In this document: piece after piece, positions 33,607 through 46,657 of the stretch
Layout of the letters: the number at the start of each line of letters is the position of its first letter
Numbering within the stretch: the stretch's first letter is position 1
From: Plasmodium coatneyi
Lineage: Eukaryota; Apicomplexa; Aconoidasida; Haemosporida; Plasmodiidae
Direction of reading: 5' to 3'
DNA: 64,000 nucleotides
Assembly: GCF_001680005.1 (NCBI RefSeq)
Contig: NC_033568.1
Location: forward strand, 62,001-126,000
Notes under the pieces: model-generated
Told to the model about the DNA's origin: nothing
The model's input: the letters and a program-made list of their open reading frames with translations, nothing else
Databases searched by the model: none
Translations under genes and position numbers: made by a program

Positions 33607-36600
33607 GGTTTAATTGTACATTTATTTGGTATATGTAATAAAATTTATATTAGAATATGTTCATATGTTCATGAGGAATGAATATGTGATAATTTTTTCC
33701 TGTTCCTTCATTTTGAATTGTCATGAAATTTTTATTCCCTTCCATTAATGATACATATTGTTTAATTTTTCACTACATACAATATACAATACATATGTAT
33801 CAGAATCAGTATACACATATATGTAAAGAAAAAAGTAGAAATAATTAGGGTGAGAATAAAAAAAAAAAAAAAATGTACAGAGAGCATAGTTCTTTATATA
33901 CATTCCTTCTTTATTCATGTACCCCTATGATATTATTGCACTTTGTATAAGGTTTATTCTCAATAGCCGATTATCATATTATTATTTATACCTCATGCGC
34001 GTTCTTATTATTACATATGTACAAAGGAGTGGGATTTTTTCCCCTAACATGCAATTTCAGCGTGTACTATTAATTTACACTCTACTGCTATTTAAATGGA
34101 TTATGAAGGAGAATTTTTTCCTTAACGTACATATTGTTGAGCCTCTATATATACGGGAAATATATTTTTTTTCTTCCCTTCTATACACATGTGCCTGTAC
34201 TTATTCGTACCCTCCCTGAGGAGCATGAATTTATAAAATGAAGTAATAAGAAGGAAGTAGGATATAATACACAAGGAATTGTGTGTTTATCGTATTACAA
34301 GAAAAAAAAAAAAGAAGTAAAAAAAAAAGAAAAAAGAGCAGAAAAAAAGATAAGCAATCTACTTATTTTTTTTTATAAGGACACACACTCTTCTCATAAT
34401 TTATGCACTTTATTCCTTCCTTTCCCCGTTTATAGTACCTTAGTAATAATGTTCCTACTTTTTTCCTTTTTTTTTTCTTTTTTTTTTTTTAAAAGTTACA
34501 GAAAATAGAAAGAATCTGTAAGGATTGGAAGGTCTAAGGAGAAGGAAGGAAAGGAAGGTCTAGGGAAGGAAAGGCGATCTAAGGAGGAAGGATAGAGGGC
34601 GAGTGAAGGGAAGAATGCTCTAAGGAGGAAATGATGGGTCTAAAGAGTAAAGGGGTTAATAGGATGAACAGGTCTAAGAAGGCGATCGCAAGGAAGAGAA
34701 GTAAGGAGTGAAGGAAGGGAAGGATCTAAGGAAGAAAAGAAGAAATGGAGGATCTGAGGAGGATAGCAAGAGGTCTAAGGAAGGAAAGAATGGGTCTAAG
34801 CAACGGTCTAAAGGGGGAGGAAGGAAGGAGGTCTAAGGAAGGAGGAAGGAAAGGGTCTAAGGAAGAGGAAGGAAGTAGGGGGTTTAAGGAGGATGAAGGA
34901 AAGCATGGTCTAAGGAGGAAGGAAAGGAGGGTCTAAGGATAAGGAAGGGGGTCTAAGGAAGGAGGGGTCTAGGTAGAACAAGGATGGGTCTAAGAAGGAA
35001 GGGAAGGGAGGAGGGGGAAGGGGTGGAAGTTCCCCCACTACCACCTCCAAAAAGGGGGGGGCATCACCATGTTGGATTGGGTAGGTCCGAATTTTGTAGG
35101 TTATAAAAAAGTGGAACGGGAATGGAAAAGTGGTGTATATGGTTCCCTACCATAAGGGGTTTCCATACCCCTTCCCAACTACGACTATGATAAGACCATT
35201 TATTATTGGAATGGTTAACATGTATTAGAACCTCCTCCTCAACACACATAAATGGTCCCACATGGACAGAATCAGTCTACATATGTACGGGTACATTCAT
35301 AGAAGCCCCGCCCCCCGCCACCCCCAATGAACATTGGGAACCACTATTTTTATATGACCATCATAAACTTTATATAACCATCATGAACTTCATATAACCA
35401 TCATGAACTTCATATAACCATCATGAACTTCATATAACCATCATGCAACCCAATGAAGAACCTTCCTGTTTTTACAGTGTTATAAATAATGCGTAAGACC
35501 AGCTTCGCGTGCATGCATACATGTATATAATGAATGGAAGTATATCGGTTTATAGAATACATTATTTGGAATTCATGGTATAGAAAGAGAAAACTTTTTC
35601 ATTCTGCAATACATGTGAAGGGGAAGTTCGAAAAAGGAGACAAAAGAGTGGGGTTCCTATATTATTAGGGGTTCATATAAAAAAAAGTGTGAATTCAGAT
35701 TGGGCATACATGGGTAGGTTCCAGTGCAATATATGTAAAAGAACAAAACAGATGCTGACCTCCTCCTTAAATATATTCTACATGCAGAACATAGAATGTT
35801 TGGTGGAAATTACAGTGATTCATAATACTTCACGTCACTTAACATATGTAGAAGCGCGCTAAAAGTAGTATGCATGTAATTTTGGTGTAGAATAATTTCC
35901 CCTTTTAAGGCAATTACTCATGGTAAATTCGTTTGTACCATTTTTTCTAAAAAATTTTATTATTCACAAATCTTCCTATTTAACAATTTTTTTTTTTTGC
36001 AGAAACAATGTTTTTCCCTTTTTTTAATTTTACTTGTTGACAGTTCTTCTTATGTGCGGTAATTATTTATTTTGAGAGCATTCCTTCTTAAATTATGAAT
36101 AAAGGAAGAAGTTGCATAGGATGAGGAGAGGAAGGAACAGCAATAATGAAAGAAAAAGAAGAAAGAACTAATGTTGAGAATAATTCAATGTCGAATAAAT
36201 ATGAGTTCTGCACAACATATATGGATAAATACTGGGGAAAAAATAGGATAGGAAATTTTGCAATTTTTTTTATTTTTTTTATTTTTTTTTTTATTTTTAT
36301 ATTTGTTCGGGAAAATATGTAAATTTAGGGATATATACAGGAGAGTACTCCTAATGGTACGTATAAATTTAGCTGAGCATTCTTATGTTGAGTGAAATTT
36401 TCATATTGCGCACGAATTGCAATACTACACTTGTTCCCTATAGCTCCGCAAAAATTATTTCCTTCTTACAATTCATTGATAATGTGTTCTGGATAATTCT
36501 TATGAAAGAATTATATGTTTGGAAAATTTTGTGCTCAGTAATATTTTTTCCTATGGTGATAATTTTTTTCAGTCAAATTTCTGTTTTTTTAGTAAATTTT

Positions 36601-36955
36601 ATTCTGTGAACAACTTTACACTAATTTTGTGGGAGGGCAAATGCATTATAAAGGAACATTGACTCCCACGGCGGAAAAAAAAAAAGCATTGTGTTAAGTG
36701 CCTAAGTGTAAAATAGTATAAAATAAAAAGAAGTGAACGAATAAATGGCACGTCGAGAGGAATATATATGTGCAATATGTACAATAAAAAGCTTTGTACA
36801 AATGGATGAAAGGAAAAATGAGGGAAGTAACTTTGTATTTTTGAATGATGCAGTTGTAGAATGATAATATGGATGTAGGAAATGTGTTCCACATAGAACC
36901 CAGTGAAATATTATTTCTATTTGATAAATAATGAAATTATTACATAGTGATAAAA
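33607..36955. other. Long intergenic region between divergent KIR and SICAvar genes
   Basis: About 3.3 kb without a supportable gene. It contains a polypurine block at 34505-35035 (GGTCTAAGGAGGAAGGAAAG units) and a 20-base tandem repeat at about 35340-35450. The segment 35500-36955 is AT-rich spacer and presumably holds the SICAvar promoter. The open frames are low-complexity. Confidence 0.55.
35340..35450 (+). repeat. 20-base tandem repeat, about 5 copies
   Basis: Unit CATATAACCATCATGAACTT repeated almost exactly, with the first copies slightly different (TTTATATGACCATCATAAAC). It lies between the polypurine block and the SICAvar upstream region. Confidence 0.85.
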
Positions 36956-39900
36956 ATGGCTCCACAGAAGAAGAGTGAATTCGAAGATTTGAAGGAAAGG
37001 TGGTTGGACGAAAATAGAAGTGTACGAACGACTGACACCGCCAGGAAGGTATAATAGTGTCATATGAATCATATGTATAGCATGAACATATCATTGCTCC
37101 GAAGTATATCGATTTAAGCTAATGACAATAAGTACATAATGCACAAAGAACATATATAACTATATTATTTTAATTTGCAGACAGAATTAATGCAAAGAAT
37201 AGCGCGTTGGGTGAATGAATTTGTTGGAAAAATGAACGAAGATCCTAATGGACTTGCTCAGGGGCTGTGCCAAACAATGAAAGAGGAACGGAATATAAGT
37301 ACGGACGATGACATAGAAGTATGTAAATTCATAGTTCAAAATTTATGGAAAATAAAAACAATGAGTGGGGCACCGTGTGGAAACGGAACTGCTAATGAGC
37401 TAATGAAGGATTATGTGCGCTGCACAGCACTGAACCTATGGGCATCTTTGTACATATTTTCACATTGCGATAAGCAGGATGTTGTACATAGGGCATATAA
37501 TGTAATGGAAAGTCTGAAAGGGTTAGGTACAAAAGATAAGTGTAAAGAATGTACGTATAAGGGGTTAGAACGTATGGTAGTATTAGGGGATAGGAACATG
37601 TTACAATATATTCATGATTCTATAAGGGGGAATAGCTCAATTATGGGAATAATAAATGGAGGAAAACAGAAAAATTGTACAGCAGAAAATAAGAATGCTG
37701 TATCAACAGTACATGAGTCGAACATTAATAGTATAATTTCTATGGTGAGCGCACGCCCACCAACAACACACGTTCGGCAAGGTATTCCACCACAACCACA
37801 TCCGCCACAGACAGTTCTGCCACCGAAGAGCAGGCTGGGGCAGAGCAGAATAGCACAAACAGCAGCATCCAACGGAGAGGAAGTATGGAAAAAATGGTTA
37901 CGAAAATGGTTCGACGATATGAGGAAACACAAGGGTCAGGCAGTTCATGTAAGTGAATATAAGAAGGAAGGAATAAAAGGACGAATGGGCACATGTACAT
38001 ATGTATATATAGAAATGCACTATGCAGAAATGTATGGAAAAATACATGGTTGTGCGTATGCTCCATTGTTGTATAAACTACAGGATAAAATATGGGTCGA
38101 CTTCAAGAAAACATTCGATAAATTGATCGAAGGTTTGAAGGGGAATGGACCGGATGAAATTAGGCACCTCTGTGCTGACGTTCCTATCTGGAAGGATGGG
38201 GATACCAGCAATAAAAAAGAACTATGTAGAGATATGATACGAATAAGATATTTTATAAATGGAATTAAAGGAGGAAAAAAAGGAAAAGAACCGAATATTG
38301 AAAAATTGACCGACATACAGTCATACCTAAGGTGTATAGTAGGAATGATCACTATGTTAGAATTGTATGAATGGCATTGTAAATTTGGGGAAATTGCAGA
38401 GTACATAGTTGGCCCAGTGGAAGCAATGTTAGATGTGTATGGACTGAATGGAAAATTTGAACAGTGTAAAATATTAGATACAAAAAGTTTAGTAATAGGT
38501 CAAAAGCTCGTGAGAGATGAAATTAAAAAGTGGATAAAAGATGTTAAGGGAGCAATAGGAAGAGTAGTCAGTGTGAAGAGTGTGGGTGCAGGGTATTGTA
38601 AGGAGGAAGAACGTGCACAAAAACTAAAAGAACAAGAAGAAAAGAATAGGGAAAGTGTTATAAAGTTATTCGGAAGGGAGAAGAAAGAAGAGTTAGGGAT
38701 ATTGACTAATACCAGTAGTGATTTTCCCATGGAACTTGTGGATGAAAAATTAAAGGAAATGCGGGAACCAGGAACAAATGAAACCGAAAGGACGAGGTTA
38801 CAGAAAGAAATAGAGGAAATAATAGGAAGTACATCAGGTTGTTCTAAGGAATTAGGGAAAAAAGTCCAAGAAGGGGAAGAAGGTACCATGTGACCACTGT
38901 GTATTTCTATTGTCCATGTGTAGAAGTGTACATAGTTCCTATAATGGCATTTATAGCTTTGAATATAACTTACCATGCATGAACCATGTACATATAAATG
39001 CATGCCTCCTTTCTATGTTCCTCGTTCACTTTGTAGAAAATTGGGGAGAACTATTTACAAAATTCTCAAATCATCCTATGGCAAATGATGCTCATTATGA
39101 TAGAAGTAAATTTAAAACATTATCCATTTGGTGTGAACAAAATGACGACGACGGAGTGAACTTAGGGGAACATAAGGAATTTTGCCAATTACTCCTAAAG
39201 AATTTACTAATGGTGAAAGAAATTAATTATTCCTGTGAAAAAGAAACACTGCAGCAGGGAGGAAAGAAATGGTGTGTTAAGGCATGTGATTTATTGAATA
39301 TATGGTTAATGCATATACGTGATGTATGTGTATCAGAAGATGTTATTAAAGAAGTGTTCACAAGAGTGCATGCAGCAGATGCACTTTTCGGGGGTACGGG
39401 CAAATATACAGAGTGTATGTACTTAAAAATTAGTAATTTAGGCAGGGATAATGAGGACATGCTAAATAAAATTATGAAGTGGATGGAATGTAAGAGTAAG
39501 CAAGGAGAGTTAGATGAAATTTATAAGAAAAATTGGTGCAATGCGAGCAGTGGAGTGAAAAGATCATTAGGATGGACTCAATGGAAGGGTAAAAGTAAAA
39601 ATATAGACAGGGAACGTGAAGGGGAGGAATATATGACGAAGCTTAAGGAGGTGGAGAAAAGAGAAAAAAACATATTACAGAAGATGAAGGACCTGTCTTT
39701 AGGGGATCCCCAAGCACCAGCACCATTACCAACACCACAATCAGGTAGTTCAGGTACAGCAGATCAAGGAAGTGCAGGAGGGAAAGAAGGAGAAGGTAAG
39801 TCTGAACCAATAGATTGTTCAAAGAATGAAGTGCTTGGCGATGCGGACGCTGCAATTGCGTGCCTTGATGCTTCGGATAGTCAAACTACCAAATCTCACA

Positions 39901-41240
39901 GCATTCCCGTCGATCCCGATGAGGCTGATAAGGACAGTGGTCCTAAAGGTGCCCCAGGTACTAAACCAGCTGCTGTTGACTTAACTAAAGATGTGGCTCA
40001 ACTCCCTTCTTCTTCTGTCAACCCTGTCCATGAAGCTCCCCCTGCTGCTCCTCCTTCTCAAGATAAGAAGGATGACCAAAATTTATCTAACGCTTCTCCA
40101 CCGTTACAACCTCCCGTTGAACCTCATCCTGGGGGGAGTCCTACAACTGAAGATACTGTTCTTCTTGGTGGTGTTGGTAGTCAAGATGGTGGTACTCCAT
40201 CTGCTCCAGGTGCTCCAAGTGCTCCAGGTGTGGGTGGTAGTCATACTCGTGCTGCTGCAGGACAGGGACCTGCACAGGGTCCTGGTCCAGGACAACAACC
40301 ACCACCTCTTCCACGACCCCAAGAGGATGCTCCAACTTCTCATACACCTCAGATAACAGGACCATCATCAACAAAAACAACACGTACACCAACAGCAGCA
40401 CCAGTTATTCACAAGATTGAGAATCTTCCTGATGTCCTTACCCCATACCTTCCCACCATTCCTGTAGTAATTGGTACTTCTGTTATCAGTTATCTCCTTT
40501 GCAAGGTAAGAAAAAAAATGAAAAAAAAAAACTTAATATTAAAAGAAAAAAAAGAAAAGTGAGGAAATGAAAAAAAAAAAAAAGAAAAAAAAAAAGGAGA
40601 GGGTTTCACACTTAAGGGAGTGTGTAAGATTTCGCATTTTAAGGTGTGTGTGTGTAGGATTTCGGATTTTAGGGGTGTATTTGTAGGATTTCGCATTTTA
40701 GAGTGTTTGAAGTAGTAATTACTGTTGCGAGAACAAAGCATTTCGCATCCCTATTAAAGAAACATTTTCTCCCTTTTTTTTTTTTTTTCTTTTGTTCAGT
40801 ACTTTGGTATGCTTCGCAAGACAAGAAAACGTTACAGAAGAGCTTATCAAGTACGTCGTCCACTTCCCTTAGAACAGCAGATTGTTGACCATGTGGACCA
40901 GGTTGGTCCACATGCATATACCTTAGTAAAGGAACGAAAACCTCGTTCTACGCCAAAAAAAAGGAGGAAAAAACGCGTTCCTGGTCCTCGTCGTGGTGTA
41001 TATCGCCGCATGATTATTGATATTCATTTAGAAGTCTTAGACGAATGTCAAAAGGGGGACCTGCATTCCAGGAATGAAGACTTTTTTGAAATTTTGGTGC
41101 AAGAATTTATGGGAAGCGAATTTATAAAAGAAGAATATGTTCCTGAGGAAGGAGTTGCTAAGGAAAAAGTTTCTATGGTTGATGTCCCTAAGAAATGTGT
41201 TCCTAAGGAACAGGTTCAAAGTTCAAGTTCCGGGTTTTAG
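36956..41240 (+). CDS. SICAvar: SICAvar antigen, complete short four-exon gene
   Basis: Variant antigen of about 1234 residues. Exon 1 is 36956-37048 (M-A-P-Q-K-K-S-E-F, the typical SICAvar start, no signal peptide). Exon 2 is 37181-38882, with two cysteine-rich domains: one around C-K-F-I-V-Q-N-L-W and A-L-N-L-W-A-S-L-Y, a second from W-K-K-W-L-R-K-W-F. Exon 3 is 39037-40505: domain W-G-E-L-F-T-K-F to L-L-N-I-W-L-M-H-I-R, a long Pro/Gly/Gln-rich stalk, and a membrane segment ending Y-L-L-C-K. Exon 4 is 40800-41240 (Y-F-G-M-L-R-K-T-R, basic, ending S-S-S-S-G-F). Splice phases are 0, 1, 0 and the total length is a multiple of three. The small exon number matches what is called type II SICAvar. 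A GGTAAGTCT at 39795 could be a donor but the frame is open through it. It ends tail-to-tail with the KIR at 41.9 kb. Confidence 0.92.
40506..40799 (+). other. Last intron of the second SICAvar, with repeated TTCGCATTTTA motif
   Basis: The GTAAGA donor is followed by A-rich sequence, then three copies of GTAGGATTTCGCATTTTA-type sequence (about 40625-40700; one has CGG for CGC) and a block GAAGTAGTAATTACTGTTGC. Order and sequence match the intron at 1972-2247. It ends with a T tract and TTCAG. Confidence 0.8.
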
Positions 41241-41888
41241 GGTGTAGTAAATACTTTTTTTTTTTTTTTTCGTTTTGTTATTAAATTGTTTACGTTCGTG
41301 TGTAATTTTATATAAGTGGAAGCGAAAAAAAATTTTTGTTCACTTCATTTTGATTTGTTTTGGTAAAATTTTTTTTTATTGCAGATTAAGAAATGCTTAT
41401 TCATTTTATTCCGAAAATTTTTAACTTCATAAATTTTTTTTTTGTTTTTTAAAATACACGAATATATCTTTAAAGAAGGTCAGCACCTTTTTGCTTTTTT
41501 TTTTCTTCTTATCGCGCTCCTTTTTGGGAGTAACTTATCTCAAGTTTTTATTTAAACAAACACATGGAAGGAAGAAAAAAAGTAACGAAATATGAAGAAG
41601 AGAAGGAAGGAAAAAAAGGAATGTAAGGAAAAAAGGAAAAAAAGGAATGTAAGGAAAAAGAAGAAAGTGTCTCTTTATTTTTTTTTTCGTACACTGCATA
41701 TAGGCTTTATGATGATCATTTATGCTTCCTCTGATGGGGGGCAGGAAAGGGTAGGAAGAACATTGCCCTTCCCTTTCCCATCCAGGTGTTCTACATCCGA
41801 CTGTAACCTACATTGTTCCGATGATGATGACCTGGTGTATCATTATTATTTTTCCTATTCGTTCCTTCTCCTTCTCTTCCTTCAGGTG
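41241..41888. other. SICAvar 3' flank between convergent SICAvar and KIR
   Basis: From 41241 to about 41500 it matches the flank at 3236-3500. Then come A/G-rich repeats (GGAATGTAAGGAAAAA). At about 41790-41850 there is a second, older copy of the end of the neighbouring KIR tail (rc of GGTTACAGTCGGATGTAG), i.e. a local duplication. Confidence 0.65.
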
Positions 41889-43405
41889 TTACATGCGACC
41901 ATAACCTACATTCTGGCGACCTGGTGTCCTATTTCTTACTGCTGTTCTTGGTCCTCTTTCTCCTTCCCTTACTCTGCTGGTAGACGGTCTTGTGGATTGT
42001 CTTGTGTGCGCCATAGATCGTACTGTAGAATTTTCTCCTGATAAATCACCTATTGTGGAACCTTCGGTTCCTGAATCATATGTTGAGGTGTCTTCTGTGG
42101 ACGCATCAAATTCGCATCCAGCTGATCTCCTTTTCCTTCTGTTGCTCCTTTCTCCATTTCCAGAAGTGTGATTACCAAACCAAGAAGACCATGGCTTATA
42201 CTGAAAAGAAGAAGGAAGAAGGAAGATTTGTTAGGGGTGGAAAGGAATGTGGTCTAAGCAGAAGGAAGGAAGGGGATGGTCTAAGCAGGAGGAAGGAACG
42301 TTGTGTTAGGGGTGGTAGGTGGAAGGAAGGTTGTCTAAGGAGGAGGGAAGGAAGGGAAGGTTGTTAGGGGTGGTAGTGGTGGAAGGAGAACCGTTGTTAG
42401 GGGTGGAAATACTATTACTTATATTATTTCGTTCTTTAGTTGTAGTGGTAATTATACCTTATATAGTACATAAGGAACTGCCGTTAATCCTAGTGTACCG
42501 ATGATGGAAGAAAGGGCAGTAGTGGTGGTGGCTTGACGTAACTTTTTTTCGAGGAGTTGTATATTTGAATATTCGTAAGCACATGTTGATTCCTCGTCGT
42601 CTATTTCTACATCTTCCGATTTACATTTCATTGTTTGTAGTGTCACCCTACAGTAAACACTATTATCCAGATTATTGAACCAGCTACAATATGGGTCAGT
42701 GGAATGATCCCCATTCTGTTTGCAATAATCCTGAACAGCAGTACATGCTGACTTAATTCTCTGCTCGTAGGTGGACCAATGTTCGTTACATTGGGGGCTA
42801 CCTTGCTGTAAATAATCTTTTATATCATTATAACTATTGGATGAATCGAATATTTTTTTATCCTGTTCGAAAATGGTTCCGTGCATGTTTTCAAGGCAAA
42901 GAAGTTTACATTGTTCACTTTCACATTTAGTCTTTATAAAATCGCAAACCGATTTGAGGCAGTCCCCAATCTGATTGTCCTTACCTGCACTCTTCAGTGC
43001 GGTCCATATTAGGTCTCCTACCCAATAGTATAAAAAATTCCAACGTTCCTTATAGAGAGTATATTGTTTGTACGGTTTCATTCCGGATACAAAGCAGAGG
43101 GCCTTTTCAATCTTGTGAGCAAATTCTCCCACATTTGCATCTCCGCAACAAGAAGTCAGCTGGCTCTGTATACTGGACTCCCCTCCGTCATGTGTGCAGT
43201 TGGCGTCGTTCTGTTCAAATGGTTCATAGAAATTTTTATGTGGAGGTAAGTACTCTTCATTCAGCGGCTATAAATATATATAATTGACATAGAAGGAGTG
43301 GAATATATGAGTGTAAGTGTATGTATGTACATATGTTCCTCCATTTATTCTTTATTTCCGCTGATTTTCATTATATTATATATGCATGGAATTTTGGGGG
43401 TACAT

Positions 43406-43461
<56 letters not shown>

Positions 43462-43625
43462 GAAACACTTTTAAACAAGCAGGATGGAAGTAAATGGGAG
43501 AGGGAACTTCTAATTTTTTTTTTTTTTTTTTTTTTTTTTTATTCTTCCTTCCCTTTCCCCCACAATATTGACTTCATCCAATATGGTCCTTCCTTCCAAT
43601 ATTCTTCTCTTACTGATTCCGACAT
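41889..43625 (-). CDS. KIR: KIR variant antigen
   Basis: KIR of about 377 residues. Exon 2 is 43267-42458 (acceptor TTTATAG): E-Y-L-P-P-H-K-N-F near the start, N-F-L-Y-Y-W-V-G-D, Cys-rich ectodomain, and a segment S-S-I-I-G-T-L-G-L ending Y-V-L-Y-K at donor GTATAA. Exon 3 is 42200-41889: Y-K-P-W-S-S-W-F-G-N, basic Arg/Lys stretch, acidic Ser/Thr part, Arg/Pro-rich end N-V-G-Y-G-R-M. The Y-K-P-W-S-S-W tail is shared only with the gene at 57.5 kb. Two first-exon candidates: 43625-43614 (M-S-E-S, donor GTAAGA) and 43799-43788 (M-S-S-E, donor GTAATG); the second has the TTTATGTATGTGTATA flank seen before exon 1 at 59.3 kb. The intron at 42201-42457 is full of GGTCTAAG / GGTTGTTAGG repeat. Confidence 0.88.
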
Positions 43626-45286
43626 GGTTTATGAGGATATATTTTTCTTTGTATATGTATATGGTAGAATTTATATTGAAATTTTTGTTTATGTTCGTAC
43701 ATTTAATATGAAGTGATGGAAGTGTATGTATGTGCACATATTATTCAAATGGCTCCTTTTAAATTAAGCAAGTAATCTTTTCATTACCTCACTACTCATT
43801 GTTTATGTATGTGTATATTCTTATATATACGTAATGAACTGCCTTCTTTCCTTTCTTTTTAAAAGGAAGGTTGTTGTTGTGTTGTATATATTTTCTTGTA
43901 TATGTGCAATGTATATATGTGGAATGAATGGAATTTTTATTTTCCTTCCTTTTTCTTCAATAATAATGTATATATTTTTTAATTCTTAAAAAAAAAAGTA
44001 ACACACCTTATACACATATGTGTATGTATGTCGAAATATTTTATATGAATATAATTAAAACAAGTTAAAAATGAGGATCTAGCCAAGGAAGGAGCCAAAG
44101 GAAGTACACAGGGAATGAACAAAATAGATGAGAAAGGAAGATTGAAAAGGGAGGAAGTAATATAATTCACCTCCCTCATATCTGCCACATACACTTGTTA
44201 TGCTATTATAATATATTTTTCACCTGACATTTTAGAGCATGTAATGTTATTACATTAAACCCTTTTCAGTTATTATGTATATATAGGAAAGGGGGGGGGG
44301 GGGGGGGGGGGGGGAGGGTGTAATTTTCTTTTCTTCTGGCAAAAATGTTAACACGAAGCATTGTTATTATCATCATTAATTTAAATTCCTCTATTATGGT
44401 TATTATTATTATTTTAAAAAAAAAAAAAAAAGAAAGAAAAAGAATGAAAGAAAAGAAAAGAAAGAAATATGATGGGAATTCTGAACACACATATATATAT
44501 ATTCTGTATAGTTTATATATACACAGAGCACTGCTCTTTCCCCTCCTTTTTCCTTCCTACTCACAGATGTTTCATAATAATAATTCCACCCACACACACA
44601 CTCCTCCCAATCTTATAAGCATACTGCACATAGCGCAGTTATACGAAATACAACTTATAATATCTGAGTTAACCTTACCTACTATTTTCCAATATAAATT
44701 ATATTTGATACATATATATTAATGTTCCCCCCTTATTTTCATTCCTTCTTCTTTCCTTATTCCTTTCATTCTTTCTTTGTTCTTATTACTTCTTTCCTTC
44801 CTTCTTTCCTTTCTTTCCTTCGTTCGCAACATGAAAAATTATATATATTCTATATATATAAATGCATATATATGTATGTATGAATATATATATATATGTT
44901 ATATTCACCATACTTCCCAAAGGAAAAGTAATTATTTTTTCCCCCATACACACATATGTGTAGAATTTTGTATATATATGTCCGTAGAACACAACACAAC
45001 ACACACATTAATTCATTAATTTAATGTATCCTTTCGTTCATTCTACATTCGTTCATTCCATTCGTCTCATCCATTTGTTTAATCCATTCGTTCATTCATT
45101 ATAATTAGAGTTTAGGGTTAGAGTGTGTACAAATATTAATGCACACATATATATGTACATATGTATGTATATATTCACTGTGTATGTAGTAGTGGTTGGT
45201 CGTGACCACTGTGGTGGTGGTAGGTGGGTTGTTATATGGTGTTAGTGTGGTGTGGTATTATATGTCATGTATATATGCGACGTATA
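43626..45286. other. Intergenic region with G24 run and dispersed repeat copy
   Basis: No gene seen. A run of about 24 consecutive G lies at 44291-44314. A motif ATCTGAGTTAACCTTAC at about 44662 recurs at 56332. A copy of the dispersed repeat lies at about 44938-45180 (ACACATATGTGTAGAATTTT, TTAATTTAATGTATCC, TTCGTTCATTC units, ATTATAATTAGAGTTTAGGG). Confidence 0.6.
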
Positions 45287-46657
45287 TTACATATGACCAT
45301 AGGCCATGTTACGATAACCCTCCTTCCTTGTTCTCCTGACAGGTTGTGTATCATATTCAACAAAATCTGCTATTGTGGAACCTATCGTTGAATATAATGT
45401 TGTGGATGTTTCTATAGAAGTGTCGTCGTCTTTCCCTAACGTGTTCAATTCATGTTTGATGGTGGATCTTCTTTTTCTTCTATTATTGCTATTCATTCCT
45501 CCTTTAAATTGGTTACCAAACCAAGAAGGTAAAAGATTATACTGAATCAAGGAGGAAGGCAGAGAAGGGGAGGGGTGTAAATATATGTATTAGACATATA
45601 TGTATATATATACATATATATATGTAGACATATATGGACATATATATATCATATATACATATATATGTGTATATATAGGTATATTATAATTATTACTAAC
45701 TTTATATAGGAGGAAGGTGACAGCGGCTGTTAGACTGACTGCAGCCAATGTTGACACTGTACCAACTGCGGTGGTGTCCATTCCAGAAGAGGCTACAGGT
45801 GCAAGGATATCTGTACGCTGATGACCAGTACTACCAGGACCAGAAGAACCTGGATTCAGTGTACAATTTAAATTTGATAGTGTCCCATTATCACAGTAAC
45901 TGTTACCTTTCACATTTTGCCCGTTGAACCAAGTACAAAATTGATCATCCTTATGTAGCCCTTCTTCTGCTTTGCAATCCTTTTCCACAATAGGACATGC
46001 TGCTTTAACTTTATCCAGGTAACCTGTACACTCATCATTGCATCGTGAATCAATATTCTTTAACAGTGTTTGCAACTTCTCATAGTCGTGGTAATAGTCG
46101 AATACGGTTTTTCTATGACCGAAGAGGTTATTATCAATGTTATTATTGTATGTATTTCCGCATTCCTGTGTAACAACCCAACTGCTGAATGCATCATAAA
46201 TTGTTTTCATAATTTCCGAGAATGACTCAGCATGGCCTTCTTTAAATAGTATATCCCCTAACCAATAATAGAAGAAATCACATCGCTCACTGTACAAGGC
46301 ATACTGGCCATTCAACGAAGATAAACAACAGCCAGCATTTTCAATTATGCTCACGTGTTTCTTAATTTTAGATTGTCCCCCTAATTTTGTCCATATTTCA
46401 TCGTTACTATTGCATTTACACGTATCGGCCGCATAGAAGAATCTGCTGTACATTCTTCCTGAGGGAAATTCATTCAAGCATTGATTTCCCTATAAATGTA
46501 ATTAACGATATATATAAATGTGTATTTCCTACATTTCCCATTACAATATACTTAGGAATAGTATTGTGTGTACATATACATTACTATATCATTTCACTTT
46601 TAAAATGAAAGAAGGAAAAAAAAAGCAAACCTCCCATGCTCTTCCTCCCCCTGCCAT
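45287..46657 (-). CDS. KIR: KIR variant antigen, complete three-exon gene
   Basis: KIR of about 356 residues. Exon 1 is 46657-46631 (M-A-G-G-G-R-A-W-E, donor GTTTGC). Exon 2 is 46489-45701 (acceptor TTTATAG): F-P-S-G-R-M, C-D-F-F-Y-Y-W-L-G-D-I, Cys-rich ectodomain, a single copy of P-G-S-S-G-P-G-S-T-G-H-Q, then a membrane segment ending T-F-L-L-Y-K at donor GTTAGT. Exon 3 is 45541-45287: Y-N-L-L-P-S-W-F-G-N, basic stretch, ending N-M-A-Y-G-H-M. Introns are phase 0. The stalk unit is the one amplified in the gene at 20.8 kb. Confidence 0.88.

Noticed and set aside
39790..39980. Extra intron in SICAvar exon 3 at GGTAAGTCT
   Set aside because: The reading frame is open across the whole segment and the peptide is of normal stalk composition, so a retained exon is simpler, though alternative splicing is not excluded.
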